A DNA stretch of 24,554 nt, from NCBI GenBank assembly GCA_905206805.1, contig CAJLIR010000017.1:1-24554 (forward strand). The letters are read 5' to 3'. The DNA is from an uncultured Caryophanales bacterium. Its GTDB lineage: Bacteria > Bacillota_I > Bacilli_A > RF39 > UBA660. Below the pieces are notes generated by a model, which saw only the letters and a program-made list of their open reading frames with translations, searched no databases and was not told the DNA's origin. Numbering within the stretch: position 1 is the stretch's first letter; each line of letters begins with the position of its first letter. Below are positions 15,428 to 23,255 of the stretch, in pieces. A program made the translations under genes and the position numbers.

Positions 15428-18400
15428 ATTAAAAAATTTTTATTACCATTAATAACATTTTTGTTATTTTTTTTCGGATTACAAAGAGTAAATGCTGATA
15501 GATACACATTAGTTAAGGATAATTATCAAAATATTTACTATGTTCAAAATGGATTACCAGAACATTATGGTTCAGATATTCAATTTAAATTTACATTAAA
15601 TGGAAAAATTGCTTTCTGTCTTGATCCAAAATTATCAATAAAACATTATGAATATTTTGGAATACCGCTTACTGATACTACTTATGATTTAAATACTCAA
15701 GATTACTTAAATAAAGTAATCTATTATGGATATGATTATCCAAATCATCAAAATGAACGCTATTATATGGCAACACAAGCACTTATTTGGGAAAAAGTTA
15801 GTAATTATTTAATTGAATTTTATACAGAAAGGTATGGATATGGTACTTATATTGATGTTTCAAATGAAAAAAATGAAATATTAAACTTAATAAATAATCA
15901 TAATAAGTTACCTTATTTTTCTAATAATGAATATTCGTATAATTTAACAGATTATATAGAATTTGAAGATGAAGTCTTAAATAACTTTGAAATATCTAGT
16001 ACTACTTGGAATGATACATATATAGAAAATAATAAATTAATAATTAAAAACTTAGATAATTATGTAGGAAACATAAGAATAAGTTTAAAGAAAAAATCAT
16101 ATCGAAATGATATAGCAACATACTATTTTGAAGATGGAACACAACCTCTTATAACTGGTGGCAACCCTAATGATGTTTACTCTAATTTATCAATAAATAT
16201 TAAAGGGGCAAAAATTCGTATAAATAAACTTGATAAGGATTCAAATTTACCTATAAAAAATAAAAATATCGAGTTTAATATTATAAATTTAGATACTGGT
16301 AATTATATTTATATAAATGGAGAAAAAAATTTAAAAATTAATGATGAAGGATATCTAATTACTGATATGATACCATTTGGAAGATATAAAATAACTGAGG
16401 TAAAATCGGGTGACGACTATTATTTAAATGAAAATAGTGTAGAAATATTAGTTAATGATGATACTATAAGTAACAATATTTATGAGTTTAATTTTTATAA
16501 TGAAGTAAAAAAAGGTAATATTAAAATTTTAAAAGTTGACAATGAATCCAAGAGAGTATTAAATGGTGTTAAATTTGGATTATTTGCTAATGAAGACATT
16601 TTATCTAATAATTTAATTTATTATAAAAAGGATCAATTAATTGCAGAACAAGTCACTAATAGTGATGGTATAGCCATATTTAATAATTTATTATATGGTA
16701 AATATTATATTAAAGAATTGGAATATTTAAATGGATACAAAAAAAATGATAATAAATATGATGTTGATTTAAATATAAATGAATATTATTTAGAAATTGA
16801 AAACGTATTAGAAAAAGGAAGTATTAAATTAGAAAAGTTTGGGGAAATATTTAATTATAAAACTGGAATATCAGGTTTTAAAAAATTGGAAAATATTGAG
16901 TATAGATTATATGCAAATGATGACATAATAACTGGTGATGAAATTATTCGTTATAAAAAAGGTGATATTGTTTCAATAAAACGTACTAATAGTTCTGGGA
17001 TTGTAACTTTTGATGATTTAATTTTAGGAAATTATTGTATTACTGAAAATAAAACGTTACCAACGTATATAATAGATAACAATTCATATTGTTTCAATTT
17101 ATATGATACAAAGGATATATATTATGAACATAAAAATTATTTAAAAAAAGGTAATTTAAAAATAACTAAATTAGATTTAGATTCTAAACTACCAATTAAA
17201 AATAATAATATTGTTTTCAATATAAAAAATTTAAGTACAAATAGATATATTTATATTAATAATACAAAGGATTTAAAATTAAATAATGATGGATATTTAT
17301 ATATTGAAAATATACCGTTTGGAGAATATCTAATTAGTGAAATAAAAACACTACCTACCTATGAGTTAAATAAAAATGAAAAAAAAATATTTATTAATGA
17401 AGATACAATAGATAAAAATTTAAATTATGTTAATGAATATTTCTACAATCAAAAAAAATTAGGATCAATAAGCATATTAAAGCAAGATTATAATACTAAA
17501 AAGTTTATTCCAAATGTTGAATTTACTCTTTACGCTATGGAAGATATAATAACTCCCGATAATGTTAAACATTATTCTAAAGGTGATGTAGTTAGTAAAA
17601 AATTGACAGATCAACATGGACTAATAAGTTTTAATAATTTAATATTAGGGAAGTATTATATAAAGGAAACTAAAACAAATAATGATTATATAATAGATGT
17701 TAATGAATATTCGTTTGATTTAACCAAAAATGACAAAAACAATATAGTAATAAAAAATAAATTAAAAAGAAAAAGTATCAGTTTAAAAAAATACGGCGAA
17801 GTATTTAATTATAAAACACTTACATATAATTTTGAACCACTTTCTAACATAGAATTTATGCTTTATGCTAAGGAAGATATTATATCAAGTGATAGTACAT
17901 TACATTACAAAAAAGGTGATACAGTAAGTACTAAAAAAACCGATGATTTGGGCCAAATTAAATTTGACGATTTAATTTTAGGTAAATACTGTTTAATTGA
18001 AAAGAAGACAAAAAATGACTATATACTTGATGAAAATGAGTATTGTTTTGATTTAAATGAAAATGAAAATACTAATATTACATTATACAACTATTTAAAG
18101 AAATCTGATCTAATAATAAAAAAAATTGATGCTAGTACAGGTGATATTCTAAAAAATGTTTATTTTGAAATATTTAATAATGATGGATCGCTTGGTATAT
18201 ATGAAACGGATGATTTTGGATTAATTAAACTGGAAAATTTACCATTAACAAAATATAAAATAAAAGAAATTAAAACAAATGAGGACTATATTTTAGATAC
18301 AAAAGTCAAAATTATAGATTTAAATAAACAAAACGAAATAATAATTAAAAACAATAAAAAGGTTAAATTACCAAATACATTAAATAATGATTATTCTAGT

Positions 18401-18463
18401 TTAATATTAATATTGATTTTTTCTATAGGTTTAATCTTATCGAATGTTAAAAAAATTAGTTAA
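15428..18463 (+). CDS. Thioester-domain adhesin with seven Cna-B repeats and LPNTL sorting signal
   Basis: The predicted cell-wall-anchored surface adhesin is 1011 aa. A signal peptide (KKFLLPLITFLLFF, ending near VNA) is followed by an N-terminal thioester domain (about residues 25-250). Cys64 (AFCLDP) and Gln117 in MATQALIW are the pair expected to form the internal thioester that covalently captures host targets. Seven Cna-B/SpaA-like beta repeats follow (about 259-977), each with a Lys near the start and a Glu in a YxIxE-type strand, the residues that make isopeptide bonds in this fold. The repeats occur as an A-B-C triplet duplicated as A-B-C, plus a final unit. The C terminus has LPNTL (981-985), a hydrophobic helix and KK. 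The AAAGGAG site lies 7 bases before an ATT codon at 15428, taken as the start. An ATG at 15383 in the same frame has no adjacent SD and precedes the likely promoter start. Confidence 0.85.
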   Translation: MKKFLLPLITFLLFFFGLQRVNADRYTLVKDNYQNIYYVQNGLPEHYGSDIQFKFTLNGKIAFCLDPKLSIKHYEYFGIPLTDTTYDLNTQDYLNKVIYYGYDYPNHQNERYYMATQALIWEKVSNYLIEFYTERYGYGTYIDVSNEKNEILNLINNHNKLPYFSNNEYSYNLTDYIEFEDEVLNNFEISSTTWNDTYIENNKLIIKNLDNYVGNIRISLKKKSYRNDIATYYFEDGTQPLITGGNPNDVYSNLSINIKGAKIRINKLDKDSNLPIKNKNIEFNIINLDTGNYIYINGEKNLKINDEGYLITDMIPFGRYKITEVKSGDDYYLNENSVEILVNDDTISNNIYEFNFYNEVKKGNIKILKVDNESKRVLNGVKFGLFANEDILSNNLIYYKKDQLIAEQVTNSDGIAIFNNLLYGKYYIKELEYLNGYKKNDNKYDVDLNINEYYLEIENVLEKGSIKLEKFGEIFNYKTGISGFKKLENIEYRLYANDDIITGDEIIRYKKGDIVSIKRTNSSGIVTFDDLILGNYCITENKTLPTYIIDNNSYCFNLYDTKDIYYEHKNYLKKGNLKITKLDLDSKLPIKNNNIVFNIKNLSTNRYIYINNTKDLKLNNDGYLYIENIPFGEYLISEIKTLPTYELNKNEKKIFINEDTIDKNLNYVNEYFYNQKKLGSISILKQDYNTKKFIPNVEFTLYAMEDIITPDNVKHYSKGDVVSKKLTDQHGLISFNNLILGKYYIKETKTNNDYIIDVNEYSFDLTKNDKNNIVIKNKLKRKSISLKKYGEVFNYKTLTYNFEPLSNIEFMLYAKEDIISSDSTLHYKKGDTVSTKKTDDLGQIKFDDLILGKYCLIEKKTKNDYILDENEYCFDLNENENTNITLYNYLKKSDLIIKKIDASTGDILKNVYFEIFNNDGSLGIYETDDFGLIKLENLPLTKYKIKEIKTNEDYILDTKVKIIDLNKQNEIIIKNNKKVKLPNTLNNDYSSLILILIFSIGLILSNVKKIS

Positions 18464-18995
18464 TACTATTGGTATATTTTTAATTTTATTTAGTACTTTT
18501 ATTATAGTTATAAAGTTTACAATTAAATTAATTTATAATATGGATAAAGAGGAAAAAATAAATATTTTTTTTGAAGAATATAATAATAATGGAAATAAGA
18601 TAGAAAAAGATGACTATCTAATGATTTTAGAAATACCTATTATTAATTTAAGGGAAGGAATTTACAATTTTGATAATAAAAAAAATACTATTGAAACTAA
18701 TGTATCAATTTTAAAAAATTCTATTTTACCTGAGAATGACAATAGTGTTTTATTACTAGCTGCACATTCTGGTAATTCAGATAATGCTTACTTTAAAAAC
18801 CTTTATAAATTAAAATACAATGATTCTGTTAATATTTATTATAATAAAAACTTATATAAATATGAGGTAAATAATATTTATGTAATAAACAAAAGTGATG
18901 ATTTTTTCATAAAGAAATTTAATAAAAAGACGTTAATCTTAATTACCTGCCTTGATAACTATAAATATTTAATAATAGAATCCCAAATATTTTAA
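18444..18995 (+). CDS. Small sortase-family transpeptidase
   Basis: The protein is 183 aa, overlaps the adhesin frame by 20 bases, and is probably its dedicated sortase. One N-terminal membrane helix (about 8-31) is followed by the sortase beta-barrel: DDYLMILEIPIINLREGIYN (compare the usual IGxIxIPxInlxlpI), LLLAAHSGNSDNAYFKNL with catalytic His108, and LILITC with catalytic Cys169. After the cysteine only CLDNYKYLIIES follows; Lys174 occupies the place where other sortases have the catalytic Arg. Length and layout fit a small class D-like enzyme. The start at 18444 has no good SD, so coupling to the adhesin is likely. The paired substrate signal LPNTL resembles the LPNTA of class D sortases more than LPxTG. 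Confidence 0.85.
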   Translation: MLKKLVNTIGIFLILFSTFIIVIKFTIKLIYNMDKEEKINIFFEEYNNNGNKIEKDDYLMILEIPIINLREGIYNFDNKKNTIETNVSILKNSILPENDNSVLLLAAHSGNSDNAYFKNLYKLKYNDSVNIYYNKNLYKYEVNNIYVINKSDDFFIKKFNKKTLILITCLDNYKYLIIESQIF

Positions 18996-19006
18996 ATAAT
19001 TTGTAC

Positions 19007-19036
19007 AAAAAAACATTACTATTGTAATGTTTTTTT
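19007..19036. terminator. Bidirectional terminator between convergent genes
   Basis: A perfect 13-bp stem (19007-19019 with 19024-19036) with a TATT loop has an A-run on one arm and a T-run on the other, so it works on both strands. It ends the adhesin-sortase operon and the tsa operon, and its stem overlaps the stop codon of the transglutaminase-like gene. Confidence 0.9.
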
Positions 19037-20675
19037 AGTCTGGTAATGTGATATCTAAGTATTTTAAGTCCTCATCTGCATTATAAAATTTATCAGTAAA
19101 TTTTTCCTTTTTATTTGTTCTATTGACAATTGCTACAAGTTCTTCTTTAATAACTTTTTTATCTCTTCCTTGTGCTACTCTAACGGCTGATAAGCTGTAT
19201 AGGAAATCTTTAAGTGAAATATTATTTTTCATTATTCTTTTCAAATTCTTTATGTCCTCATCATTTATACTATTTTTATTTAAAAGTCTTTCATAGACTT
19301 GTTTTTCTTTTTCTGATAAATTATTTACCGACATGTCAGAAAATAATATTTCAATATCATTATGAAATTTATCCAAACTATATTGTTTTTTTAAATTTAA
19401 TATTCTCGTTAGAAAGAATTCATAATGATAATTTTTTTTAATTTTTTTTATAGCATCCCATACAACATCAGCACAAAATAAACCGTTTATTTTGTATTTT
19501 TCATCAACTAAGTGAATAATGGTTCTTGCATGATTATCACTCGTCAAAAACAATTCTTCTACTAATGGAGAGTATAAATTAAAATCGGTAGCTTCGATTT
19601 TTAATTCTCTTAAAATTTCCGAATATAATGCGGCATATGCTTGACAATTTAATTCATTTACTTTAAAAATTCTATGGATCAATCTCGAAACTTTTTTTTC
19701 TTTCATATATTTATGGTTTACTATGTAAAAATCTTTTACAATATCATAAACATATAATACCTTTTCTAGAGGTGACAATTCAAATTTTTTTATTTCATTT
19801 AACATTTTATTGATATGATTTCTCATATTTATAAAATCATCTATTGAGCATATAATTTCTTTATCATACATTATAGATACTCTATGCTCATTTTCTAACG
19901 TTTTTAAAATCTCAATATTATCTATATTTCTATTTCCTGTTATATAATAAATATTTTCAATTTTGCTTCCTATTGAATTATCTATTTTATTAATAATTTC
20001 TAAAGATTCTTCAATTGATTGTTTACCATTATCTAAAACTGTCACAGAAAGCATATCAATATCAATTAAGGCATCTATAATTTTTTCTAAATCTTTTTTT
20101 TCACTTATATTTTTATTAGATTCGTCAATGTAGTCTTCTCTAAGTGGTAACTCAATACTTAAATTTTTAAAATGTAAAATATCGTCTAGTATAAAATCTT
20201 TGAATTTTTTGCTTGTAAATTGATTGTTAATATTAAGAATGATTTTAAAGTTAAATCTATTATTCGTTATATTTTTTTCAACATCTGGAACCTTTAATTC
20301 TCTTATATCACAATTATTGTTTATTGCAATTAATTGTTCTAAATTTACTTTTTCTTTACCTTCTACTGTTAATGTTTTACATGTCAAGCTGTAAAATGTT
20401 TTATTTATTATATCTACTGATAAAAGTTCTTCTGGTAAAATTAATTCTATTGTATCTAAGCAAGAAAAAATATTATTCAATAACTGTATTAATTTTTCAT
20501 CCGTATAATATTTTTTGTCAATATAGGTTTCGTTATTAATTGTTGAAATTATTATTCCTTTACCATAATAATAGAATATGTTTCCATCATTATAGTTTTC
20601 TTCAATTTCAACATAATTAATTTTTACGGATAATCTAGTGCTAGATAAATATTTTTTTTCTTCATCATTAAGCAC
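19035..20675 (-). CDS. Transglutaminase-like (cysteine protease fold) protein
   Basis: The protein is 546 aa with no signal peptide or membrane helix, so probably cytosolic. The N-terminal two-fifths is Leu/Ile-rich with repeated short strands, vaguely leucine-rich-repeat-like. A transglutaminase-like core begins near residue 300: SPLEKVLYVYDIVKDFY leads to C344 in LNCQAYAALYSEIL, H382 in NHARTIIHL and D403 in CADVVWD. These match the Cys-His-Asp triad order and spacing of the superfamily. The activity could be peptidase, transglutaminase or a non-catalytic fold. The first possible start is TTG at 20690, but GGGGGGTGAT lies within those codons, so the GTG at 20675 is chosen. It follows tsaD by 27 bases as last gene of the operon, an unusual partner for t6A genes. 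Confidence 0.75.
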   Translation of the reverse strand: MLNDEEKKYLSSTRLSVKINYVEIEENYNDGNIFYYYGKGIIISTINNETYIDKKYYTDEKLIQLLNNIFSCLDTIELILPEELLSVDIINKTFYSLTCKTLTVEGKEKVNLEQLIAINNNCDIRELKVPDVEKNITNNRFNFKIILNINNQFTSKKFKDFILDDILHFKNLSIELPLREDYIDESNKNISEKKDLEKIIDALIDIDMLSVTVLDNGKQSIEESLEIINKIDNSIGSKIENIYYITGNRNIDNIEILKTLENEHRVSIMYDKEIICSIDDFINMRNHINKMLNEIKKFELSPLEKVLYVYDIVKDFYIVNHKYMKEKKVSRLIHRIFKVNELNCQAYAALYSEILRELKIEATDFNLYSPLVEELFLTSDNHARTIIHLVDEKYKINGLFCADVVWDAIKKIKKNYHYEFFLTRILNLKKQYSLDKFHNDIEILFSDMSVNNLSEKEKQVYERLLNKNSINDEDIKNLKRIMKNNISLKDFLYSLSAVRVAQGRDKKVIKEELVAIVNRTNKKEKFTDKFYNADEDLKYLDITLPD

Positions 20676-20702
20676 AATATCACCCCCCAATTTTATTCTT
20701 TT

Positions 20703-21707
20703 TTATTTTAATTCATCAGTTGCTTTTGCATTTAAATTTATATCCGCAAAACGTTTTAGTTTGTAAGCATAATATCCAGCAGCACCTATCATCGCAGCAT
20801 TATCCGTACATCTATTAATTTTAGGAACTGTTAATTTGATATTATTTTCTTTACATAATTTTTCAAATTCATTTCTTATTCCAGAATTTGCTGCAACACC
20901 ACCAGCAATTATCAAATTATTTACATTATATTTTTTTAAAGATCTCATAGTTTTTTTTGTTAATATCTTTACAACTCGATTTTGAAAAGAGCACGCTAAA
21001 TTTGCCACATTTATATTATTCCCACGTTGCTCTTCATTATGCTTTAAGTTTATAACTGCACTCTTTATTCCACTAAAACTAAAATTATATGTATCATCAT
21101 CTAAAGGAATAGGTAAATTATATGTATCTTCTCCTTCATGAGCCAATTTATCAACTAATGGTCCACCAGGATATGGTAGGTTTAATACTCTAGCAACTTT
21201 ATCGTATGCTTCACCAACGGCATCATCAAGCGTTCCACCTACTTTTTTAAAACTATAATTTTCCTTCATATAAACTAATTCTGTATGACCACCACTTACA
21301 ACAAGCGCCATTAAAGGAAACTCCATATTTCTTTCTAAATTATTTGCATAAATATGTCCAGCTATATGATGAACCGGTACAAGCGGTTTGTTATAAATGT
21401 AAGCCAGAGTTTTTGCAGCCTCAACACCTATCAGTAATGATCCAATTAATCCAGGACCATAGGTTACCGCAATTGCATCAATATCATCCATTGTCAAGTT
21501 AGATTTTTTTATTGTTTCTTCTAAAACAAGTGTTATATTTTCTATATGCATTCTACTTGCAATTTCTGGTACAACACCACCATAATTGGCATGAGTATCC
21601 ATTTGAGATAAAACAACAGTAGATATTTCTTCATTTCCATTTTTTACAATTGACGCACTTGTCTCATCACAACTTGATTCTATAGCCAAAATATATGTAT
21701 CATTCAT
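20703..21707 (-). CDS. tsaD: tRNA N6-threonylcarbamoyladenosine transferase TsaD
   Basis: TsaD transfers threonylcarbamoyl from threonylcarbamoyl-AMP to A37 of ANN-decoding tRNAs, working with TsaB and TsaE. The 334-aa protein shows the ASKHA-fold phosphate motif LAIESSCDETS, the metal-ligand pair HHIAGH, VSGGHTELVY, and the later IIAGGVAANSGIR and CTDNAAMIGAAG blocks. Length fits the family (about 340). A TTG at 21719 is rejected: GGTGAT lies there and the ATG at 21707 follows 4 bases later. The start overlaps the rimI stop by 8 bases. Confidence 0.98.
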   Translation of the reverse strand: MNDTYILAIESSCDETSASIVKNGNEEISTVVLSQMDTHANYGGVVPEIASRMHIENITLVLEETIKKSNLTMDDIDAIAVTYGPGLIGSLLIGVEAAKTLAYIYNKPLVPVHHIAGHIYANNLERNMEFPLMALVVSGGHTELVYMKENYSFKKVGGTLDDAVGEAYDKVARVLNLPYPGGPLVDKLAHEGEDTYNLPIPLDDDTYNFSFSGIKSAVINLKHNEEQRGNNINVANLACSFQNRVVKILTKKTMRSLKKYNVNNLIIAGGVAANSGIRNEFEKLCKENNIKLTVPKINRCTDNAAMIGAAGYYAYKLKRFADINLNAKATDELK

Positions 21708-22119
21708 TATTATCACCAAACTTCTTAATCATCAAAATAGCATCTTCACTACCATAGTAATTTTTTCTAGTTGCACACTCGTTAAATCCAAATTTTTTAT
21801 ACAAATTAATCGCACTATAATTACTTTCACGAACTTCTAATGTTATATTTTCTAAATTTTCATTTTGTTTCATCATATGTTTTATAAGTTCAGAAGCAAT
21901 ACCATATCTTCTATATTCATCTTTTACATATATATAATTAATTTCTGCTCTTTCAAAATAAATGGAATAACAAATGAATGCTACTAATTTTTCTGATATA
22001 AAATACCCTATATATGTTTCTGTATTATTTAATAAATTTTCTTCTTTTACAATAAAATCAAAATTTTTCATCATATCGTTCAATTGTAAAAGATTAAATT
22101 TCTCGATTTTCCTAATCAT
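21700..22119 (-). CDS. rimI: RimI-type N-acetyltransferase (GNAT)
   Basis: The GNAT-fold protein of 139 aa is predicted to acetylate the N-terminal residue of ribosomal protein S18 or related substrates. The acetyl-CoA-binding motif appears as RRYGIASEL (motif A), and the RimI-specific C-terminal block is clear: LEVRESNYSAINLYKKFGF, then RKNYYGSEDAILM. Position between tsaB and tsaD is the classical one in Firmicutes. It overlaps tsaB by 8 bases and tsaD by 8 bases. The gene ends in TGA, showing TGA is a stop here. Substrate assignment rests on family and context. Confidence 0.94.
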   Translation of the reverse strand: MIRKIEKFNLLQLNDMMKNFDFIVKEENLLNNTETYIGYFISEKLVAFICYSIYFERAEINYIYVKDEYRRYGIASELIKHMMKQNENLENITLEVRESNYSAINLYKKFGFNECATRKNYYGSEDAILMIKKFGDNNE

Positions 22120-22744
22120 TCTTTTTTCTTAAATTTTCTTCTGCTTCTGTTAATTTTAAATAATTTGGATTAACATAATGCGGATTTACTACAGTGTCAT
22201 TTTTATGTCGATTTAGTACCTTTAATATATCGATTTTCGGTTTTATACAAAATTCATTATCAAGTTCATCATAAGTAACAATTTTATATGTTTTTGATTT
22301 ATCAATTTTGCTCATAAATTTATCAAAATTTACAAATTGATCACTACAAATAACATTCAACTCATTGTCATATACAGATATAAAACAATTACCTCGTCTA
22401 GCATCAATATATGGAATCACATAGTCAGTATTAGTATTTGTTGAAGCTAACAATTCTAAACTTGATAAAGGAACCATTTCTATATTTAAACTCCATGCCA
22501 AAACCTTCATAATTGTCAAACCGATTCTAATTCCAGTAAAACTTCCAGGTCCTGTTGTCACATAAATTTTTTTGACATCATTTATTTTTAATGAACATAT
22601 CTTTAGTGCATTATCGATTAATGGTAAAAGTTTAACAGATAATTCTTCAGATATTTTATCATGAAAAAAATAAATTTGTTCAGAATTTTTAATAATTGAA
22701 ATTGTTATATTTTTAGTAGATGTATCTAAAAATAAACTTATCAT
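22112..22744 (-). CDS. tsaB: tRNA t6A biosynthesis protein TsaB
   Basis: TsaB is the inactive TsaD paralogue that scaffolds the t6A complex (TsaB-TsaD-TsaE). The 210-aa protein starts ISLFLDTSTKNITISI and carries the signature VTTGPGSFTGIRIGL, then PLSSLELLA and IPYIDARRGNCFISVY. It lacks the HxxGH metal site seen in TsaD. Its ATG overlaps the tsaE stop (ATGA, 4 bases) and its end overlaps rimI by 8 bases, indicating tight coupling. Confidence 0.96.
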   Translation of the reverse strand: MISLFLDTSTKNITISIIKNSEQIYFFHDKISEELSVKLLPLIDNALKICSLKINDVKKIYVTTGPGSFTGIRIGLTIMKVLAWSLNIEMVPLSSLELLASTNTNTDYVIPYIDARRGNCFISVYDNELNVICSDQFVNFDKFMSKIDKSKTYKIVTYDELDNEFCIKPKIDILKVLNRHKNDTVVNPHYVNPNYLKLTEAEENLRKKND

Positions 22745-23190
22745 AAAACAGCCTCACATAAATCCTCATATTTTTTTCCATGAGGGGTCAAAATTAATAG
22801 TCTTTTATTTTCATCAACAATTTTAAATTTAATATCTAGTCTTTCACTAGGTAAAATATCTTTAATTGTTTCAGCCCACTCAATTACTACTACTCCACCT
22901 TTTGTAAAGTATTCTTCAATACCAACACCTTCAGTGTTACCATCTAATCTATAAACATCCATGTGATATAAAGGCAATTCTCCATTATATTCTTTGATAA
23001 TTGTGAATGTAGGGGAAGTTATTGTATCATTTATTCCTAAGGCATTGGCAATACCTTTAGCAAAAATAGTTTTACCACTACCCAACTCACCATCTAAACA
23101 AATAATCATATTAGGAAACTTTTCGGATTCAAAATTTTGAGCAATTTCGATTGTTTCCCTTTCACTTCTTGTTGTAATTTTATATTCCAT
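22741..23190 (-). CDS. tsaE: tRNA t6A biosynthesis ATPase TsaE
   Basis: TsaE is the P-loop ATPase required for turnover of the t6A complex. It has Walker A LDGELGSGKTIFAKGIA, SPTFTIIKEY, the family block LYHMDVYRL, and VVVIEWAE. From the ATG at 23190 it is 149 aa, the usual size. An upstream frame start at 23250 would add about 20 residues of hydrophobic sequence encoded across the terminator and promoter, so it is rejected. An ATG at 23193 is also possible; 23190 has the GGTGAT spacing seen at tsaD. First gene of the operon. Confidence 0.96.
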   Translation of the reverse strand: MEYKITTRSERETIEIAQNFESEKFPNMIICLDGELGSGKTIFAKGIANALGINDTITSPTFTIIKEYNGELPLYHMDVYRLDGNTEGVGIEEYFTKGGVVVIEWAETIKDILPSERLDIKFKIVDENKRLLILTPHGKKYEDLCEAVL

Positions 23191-23206
23191 CATTATCACC
23201 ACAACT

Positions 23207-23236
23207 ATTATAACAAAAAAAAAAGTATTATTACAA
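23207..23236 (-). promoter_or_regulatory. Promoter of the tsaE-tsaB-rimI-tsaD operon
   Basis: A perfect extended -10 TGTTATAAT (TATAAT at 23212-23207), the same nonamer as at pflB, has a weak -35 TTGTAA (23236-23231) 18 bp upstream. The predicted start near 23200 gives a leader of about 10 bases. The -35 lies inside the upstream gene's terminator stem. Confidence 0.7.
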
Positions 23237-23241
23237 TACTT
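23215..23241 (-). terminator. Terminator of the deacetylase gene, overlapping the tsa promoter
   Basis: A 7-bp stem (23223-23229 with 23235-23241, AAGTATT/AATACTT) with a 5-base loop is followed by a run of eight T on the minus strand. It starts about 15 bases past the stop and its T-run forms part of the tsa promoter spacer. Confidence 0.8.
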
Positions 23242-23255
23242 ATTTATCAAACTTT

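Noticed and set aside
23191..23250. A hydrophobic N-terminal extension on TsaE (start at 23250)
   Set aside because: The extra codons cover a terminator stem, its T-run and a TGTTATAAT promoter. The normal TsaE length is obtained from 23190.
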